DNA from: Larus michahellis
Lineage: Eukaryota; Chordata; Aves; Charadriiformes; Laridae
Length of the DNA: 64,000 nt
Direction of reading: 5' to 3'
Assembly: GCF_964199755.1 (NCBI RefSeq)
Contig: NC_133904.1
Coordinates: forward strand, 1,798,001-1,862,000
In this document: one piece after another, positions 56,535-64,000 of the stretch
Layout of the letters: the number at the start of each line of letters is the position of its first letter
Position numbering within the stretch: position 1 is the stretch's first letter
Position numbers and translations under genes: made by a program
The notes under the pieces: model-generated
Databases searched by the model: none
The model's input: only the letters and a program-made list of their open reading frames with translations
Told to the model about the DNA's origin: nothing

Positions 56535-59240
56535 AGTAGTTAAGCTGCTCAGCGCAGTTACTTGGGGGGGGTCACAAATTCATGCTCGCATCAGGGGAAA
56601 CCTCAGTAAAACGAGGGTAAAACCCGCCTCGTCTGACCCCAACAAGAAGAAGCGGCTCTTGCCATCTTCAGGTAAACTTATTAATTAATTCTGCACCTTG
56701 ACATATCCCGAAGAGGATGGCAAAGCTCCAGCCAGGGCCTGATCCGGCAAACCCTGGTGTGAACGCAGAGGGGGGGACCGGAGCAAATGGGCACCGCTGA
56801 CACGGGGCGGGGGACAGGGCTTGAGGTGGGGGGGTGCCCACAGAGCCACCACCGGGCTGGCACAGGGCACCAGCGGCAGCGATGGGGCTGCTGCGCAATC
56901 CCTGCCAAACACAAAACCCGAGTCCCATAGCTCGCAAAAAAAACCAAAACAAAAAAAGCCCTGCATCGCGTTTTCAGAGAACAGTTTTCTTTACGAAGCC
57001 AAGTGCTTTCCGCTGCTGCTGCTGCTCTGGGGTAGGGCTGAGCGGCGTTTGCCTCCGCAGGGATGCAGAAGCCTAGGGAACAAATAAGTGAAAGACTGAG
57101 ATTCTCCCGCAGCTGCACGCTGCCAGAAGCAGCCAGGGCTCTCATCACCACCTACAGAGCACGGTTTAAGCGTAGCTGACCCAAAGCCGAGCACGTGAAA
57201 TGCCAGCAGCAGCTCCCCAGGCGCGCGCTAGCGCTGCCCTTCTGCTTGGGCTCGCCTCCCTGAGCGCATCCCTCCGGACAGAAGGGCCGAAACTCCAGGT
57301 TTGCCAAGGGTTTGCATCCCAGCGAGCACGGGCTGGCCTCGGGAAGGTGTATTTTTTTAAAAGGCAGTCTGGTCTCCGACAGCAGCTCTCTGCGCAGAGC
57401 CAGCTCTATAAATAACAGACCACCGCCTACGGGCACGCACACTCCTCGTCCCTGGCAGAGGGGACGTCACGCAGCTCCTTCTTCCCCGTGAAAGGAGCAC
57501 CTGTGGGGACTGTACAGATTTTTATCAAGAGCTTTAAACGACTCCCACAGAGAGCAAGCATGCTCTTTCAGCTTTTAATGCTTGAAAAAAGAAATTTCCA
57601 GACGGAGAAGAGGGAAGCTCCCAGGACGCCAAGAGCCGTTGACGGACTCTGCTGCACCCACGGGCGTGCAGAAACAGGCACCCACCGTTTTTTCCTATCC
57701 TTTGGCCAAGACGTTTTACTGCCACAGCGAAGGCAGGAGAACAGCACATGGATGATGCCACCTTCCCTGGCCACAGACAAGCAGGAACCCGTCTTCAACA
57801 GGAACAGGGCGAAGACCCGGGACCACACCTGAGCCAGGAGCGGCATCAGCTGCTCCGTCCACGGCACAGAACTTCCCCCTCTCCATAAAGTACTTTGCGA
57901 TCTGCTGACAAGAAGTTTTACTGCTGCTTCTGGGTAACGGCATCCTCTCTCTTCAGGTCTTCGCATATTGAAACCATCCCAGGAACGGCACAAACCAAGC
58001 AGAACCTCAGCAAATATCCTGCAATGGAGCCAAAAGCGGGAGAGGATCAGAACGAAGCTACAGGAAGGGAGGAAGGAGCAGCTTTTCCACAAGATCGTTT
58101 GGTGCAGCATTTTTTTCTTATTAAAAAAGCAAAATCATGGGAGGAGCAGCTTCCTTCACCTTATTATTACCTACAGATACTTCAAGCACGCACATTTGTT
58201 CCAAGAACAGTTTTATACGGGTATTTCACATGAATGCAACACTTAGGTTACTCCATGTCAGAAACAGGTCCTGAGGAAACAAAAAAAAAAAAAACAAAAA
58301 CCACAGTGCAAGGAAATACCGTCCTAATCAATGATCCAGCAGCTCCAAACGATCCCCAGTGCAGAACGCTTTCTCGTACGGCAAGCAGTGTGAGTCGCTG
58401 CAAGTCTTCGGCCCTCTCCCCTCTTTGCCCCGACTCCCCCGAGTCAAACAGGCTCCAGACCCACTGACTCCCAGTTTTGAGTACGTGCACATCCCGAATT
58501 GCACATGTGCGAGGGCAAAAAGGAACAGCGAGGCATCAGAGCTCTGTTTGACGCACGTGGCACGGTACAACAGAAGACTTTTTTCCTGTAACATACACAT
58601 ACTGGTTCGTGTATTGGTTAATTTTAACCGAGTCAGCTACCAGCAACTTCACGAGCTAAATAATAATCGCCTGGTGCGTGTTCTCAAGTCGTTCGAGTTT
58701 CAGGTTCAGGCACAATCCCAAAACGTGAGACCGAACGCATGAAAGGCATTCCCCTCTTCTCCCCATCAGCCCCAGCCACTTAAACAGGTTTTTAGGGTTT
58801 TTTTGGCATTTCCAACAACCAGGCCAAAAATCGCCACTGTAAACTCTCAGCAAAATACAAAACCGCAGCTTTTCTAATGACTTCAGGATACACCTCAGCA
58901 GGCGGGAGGAAGACATTTCGGCTAACGACCGACAGGAACACGGACACCTTCCCAACTGTTTGACAACATCCACTTGGCGAATAAGGCCCCAGGTGGCTGA
59001 ATTTGGCTTTGCCGTTCTGCGAGAGTCATGGTTTTTAAGTGCAGCAGCCCAACCTACCCGAGATCCGAGCGACAGACGCACTTCGCATTTCAGGAGCTAG
59101 TTTCTAGCAGACTAAAAATCGCCAGCTTCAAAGACAGGGTATTTCTAAAGCTTTTCCCTCGAAGGAGAGACAACGGTACCAGACAATCTAAGCAGCGCTG
59201 TTCCGCTTGGCACTAGACAAAAATTACAGAGTTACAAGCT
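56535..59240. other. Unassigned sequence downstream of FEM1B
   Basis: No coding exon with homology was recognised on either strand. It could be the distal part of a long FEM1B 3' UTR, since the human gene has, to my knowledge, a multi-kilobase 3' UTR, or it could be intergenic. An A-run lies at about 58280-58294. Confidence 0.5.
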
Positions 59241-59244
59241 AATT

Positions 59245-60738
59245 CCACATTCAATGTTTATTTATTTGCAATACAAATAGAAACGTGTGCCCAAATCTCG
59301 CCTTAAAGTTCTACCCAGATTGTTTAAAAAAAACCTACAGAACATTCTTTCATCATCTGACAGTTAAAAAGCTGCATTTAAAATAAACAGAGTTCTCAGT
59401 AGCCTGTCAAAACAAGTGACATTTTACTGTCGGAGTATCTGCAACTTCTACCAAGGAGAAGTACTTTCTCAAGCAACAGCGGTATTATACAATCAGTTGC
59501 TTATCATAAAAGGTCTTATGATAGGACAATTTTTTAAAAATCAGTTTCAATAGAGATTTTCATCATGAAAGGAGTAAAAATCATGAAAAATCCTCAAGTC
59601 CAATTCAGGGAGGCACAGACTCCACGCTTATTGGGAAAGCCAGTTTCAAGCAGTATCCCGCTCCAAAGGAAGACTCTCTTTGGCGACAGACTACTCCATT
59701 AGGAAGATACAGCATTTGGAATCCAAGAGTGCAGTTTTACATACTTTGAGTCAAAAAGGTGCATGTTGATCATTGAAACAGCAACAAAACAAAAAAAAAA
59801 AAACCCAAGTTAAAAGCATTTTGAAATGTTGGGACACACACAAACACAAATACCCTATCAATTTTCTAGGTATCCATGCATGATCTTTATATATGAGCAA
59901 CTTAGCTACATCAAAAGAAACCATGATTCTGGTTCATTTCGGTCAATGTGCAAGTTCCTTTTTCAAAAGTTATTCAATACTTACTGTAGTAGTGTACACA
60001 AAGAGCTTGATATTTCAACTATTATTAGATGAACGTACCATAGCTGAATTTAAACCTGTATTTCCTAACAGAGCATTCCATACGTCTGTAGCTGTTGATA
60101 ACTGCTGTTCAAAATTTAATTTAAAAAAAACAAAAAAAAAAAAACCCAAACAACACAACTTTAAAAAGTTACCAACACCTTCAGCATTAACTGAAAGGCA
60201 TAAAAAGATGGTGAGGTATGAGAGCAACGGACAGCTCTGTACGTTGAGACTTCACTTTTAACCAACTGCCACATAATTTCCGATTGTTCTTTCCCACCTC
60301 ATTCCAAGAAGTTTTAAAATTTGCAATGCTCCTGCCTGGGCAGCGCGGTGACACGGGCTCTCAGAGGTGCCTTTGTAAAAAAAACTACCTGAAGCATTCA
60401 GCTGCAAATCGTAAGTAGAGATGTGTATTGGAAACAAAACACTCTGCACGAGTTACATTGGGATTCTTTTCATTTTGTTTATAAAAACAAGACATAATGA
60501 AGCCATTTTTTTTAATCAAAAGAAATGACCAAAATTCCAAACATCGGATTTTGACTACAGGAAAAGGATGTGGCTTTTTTCCCCCCCTGCAAGATCTGCA
60601 TGAGACCTGAGGCTGCAGACCAGAGGAACCCAAAACCAAAAGAATAGAGGAAAAACAACTCCATGTATACATATGTATTCTGCTGTCTGCAATTATGTCG
60701 TCCCGAGATAGCACCACCACGAAAAGATTTTATGTAGC
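59245..60738 (-). other. FEM1B: Presumed FEM1B 3' UTR (proximal part)
   Basis: AT-rich, low-CpG sequence directly after the FEM1B stop on the minus strand. Two overlapping minus-strand AATAAA signals occur at 59267-59276 (AATAAATAAA), followed on that strand by a TTTTTGTCT stretch suitable as a downstream element. Use of this site would give a 3' UTR of about 1.5 kb. Use of more distal sites remains possible. Confidence 0.6.

Positions 60739-64000
<3,262 letters not shown>

Noticed and set aside
56535-59240. A third gene between ITGA11 and FEM1B
   Set aside because: Several frames of 60-180 codons exist on both strands, but none shows a recognisable domain, family motif or exon structure. 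UTR or intergenic sequence explains the stretch better.

Overview
The window is vertebrate nuclear DNA, most likely avian. It carries two convergent (tail-to-tail) protein-coding genes whose exons are bounded by GT-AG splice sites. At least nine fragments of CR1-type LINEs are present, and introns are short. No mammalian SINE or LTR element was recognised. A crocodilian or turtle cannot be excluded by eye, and no species is claimed.

Layout. 1-2398: intergenic flank with a degenerate 17-bp minisatellite, then the GC-rich presumed promoter. 2399-53732 (+): the complete coding sequence of integrin alpha-11 (ITGA11) in 30 exons. I placed every junction by reading frame and homology. The coding length is 3576 nt, giving 1191 residues plus a stop. 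Introns 1 (8.3 kb) and 2 (13.4 kb) are the largest. Intron 1 holds a 16-bp minisatellite of about 55 units. 53733 onward: presumed ITGA11 3' UTR and an intergenic zone rich in simple repeats, with one more CR1 remnant. 60739-62374 (-): the last coding exon of FEM1B, 544 residues plus a stop. The sequence upstream of it (62375-64000) is the FEM1B intron. The first coding exon lies outside the window.

Function. ITGA11 encodes a collagen-binding integrin alpha chain with an inserted I domain. It pairs with beta-1 on mesenchymal cells. FEM1B encodes the substrate receptor of a cullin-2 ubiquitin ligase. The two genes are physical neighbours, also adjacent and convergent in human to my knowledge, and not a functional unit.

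I did not find an undescribed biological system. The observations most worth checking are the 16-bp minisatellite in ITGA11 intron 1, transposon or simple-repeat tracts pressed against several splice acceptors, two near-identical direct CR1 copies bracketing ITGA11 exons 20-25, and the diverged cytoplasmic tail of the integrin.
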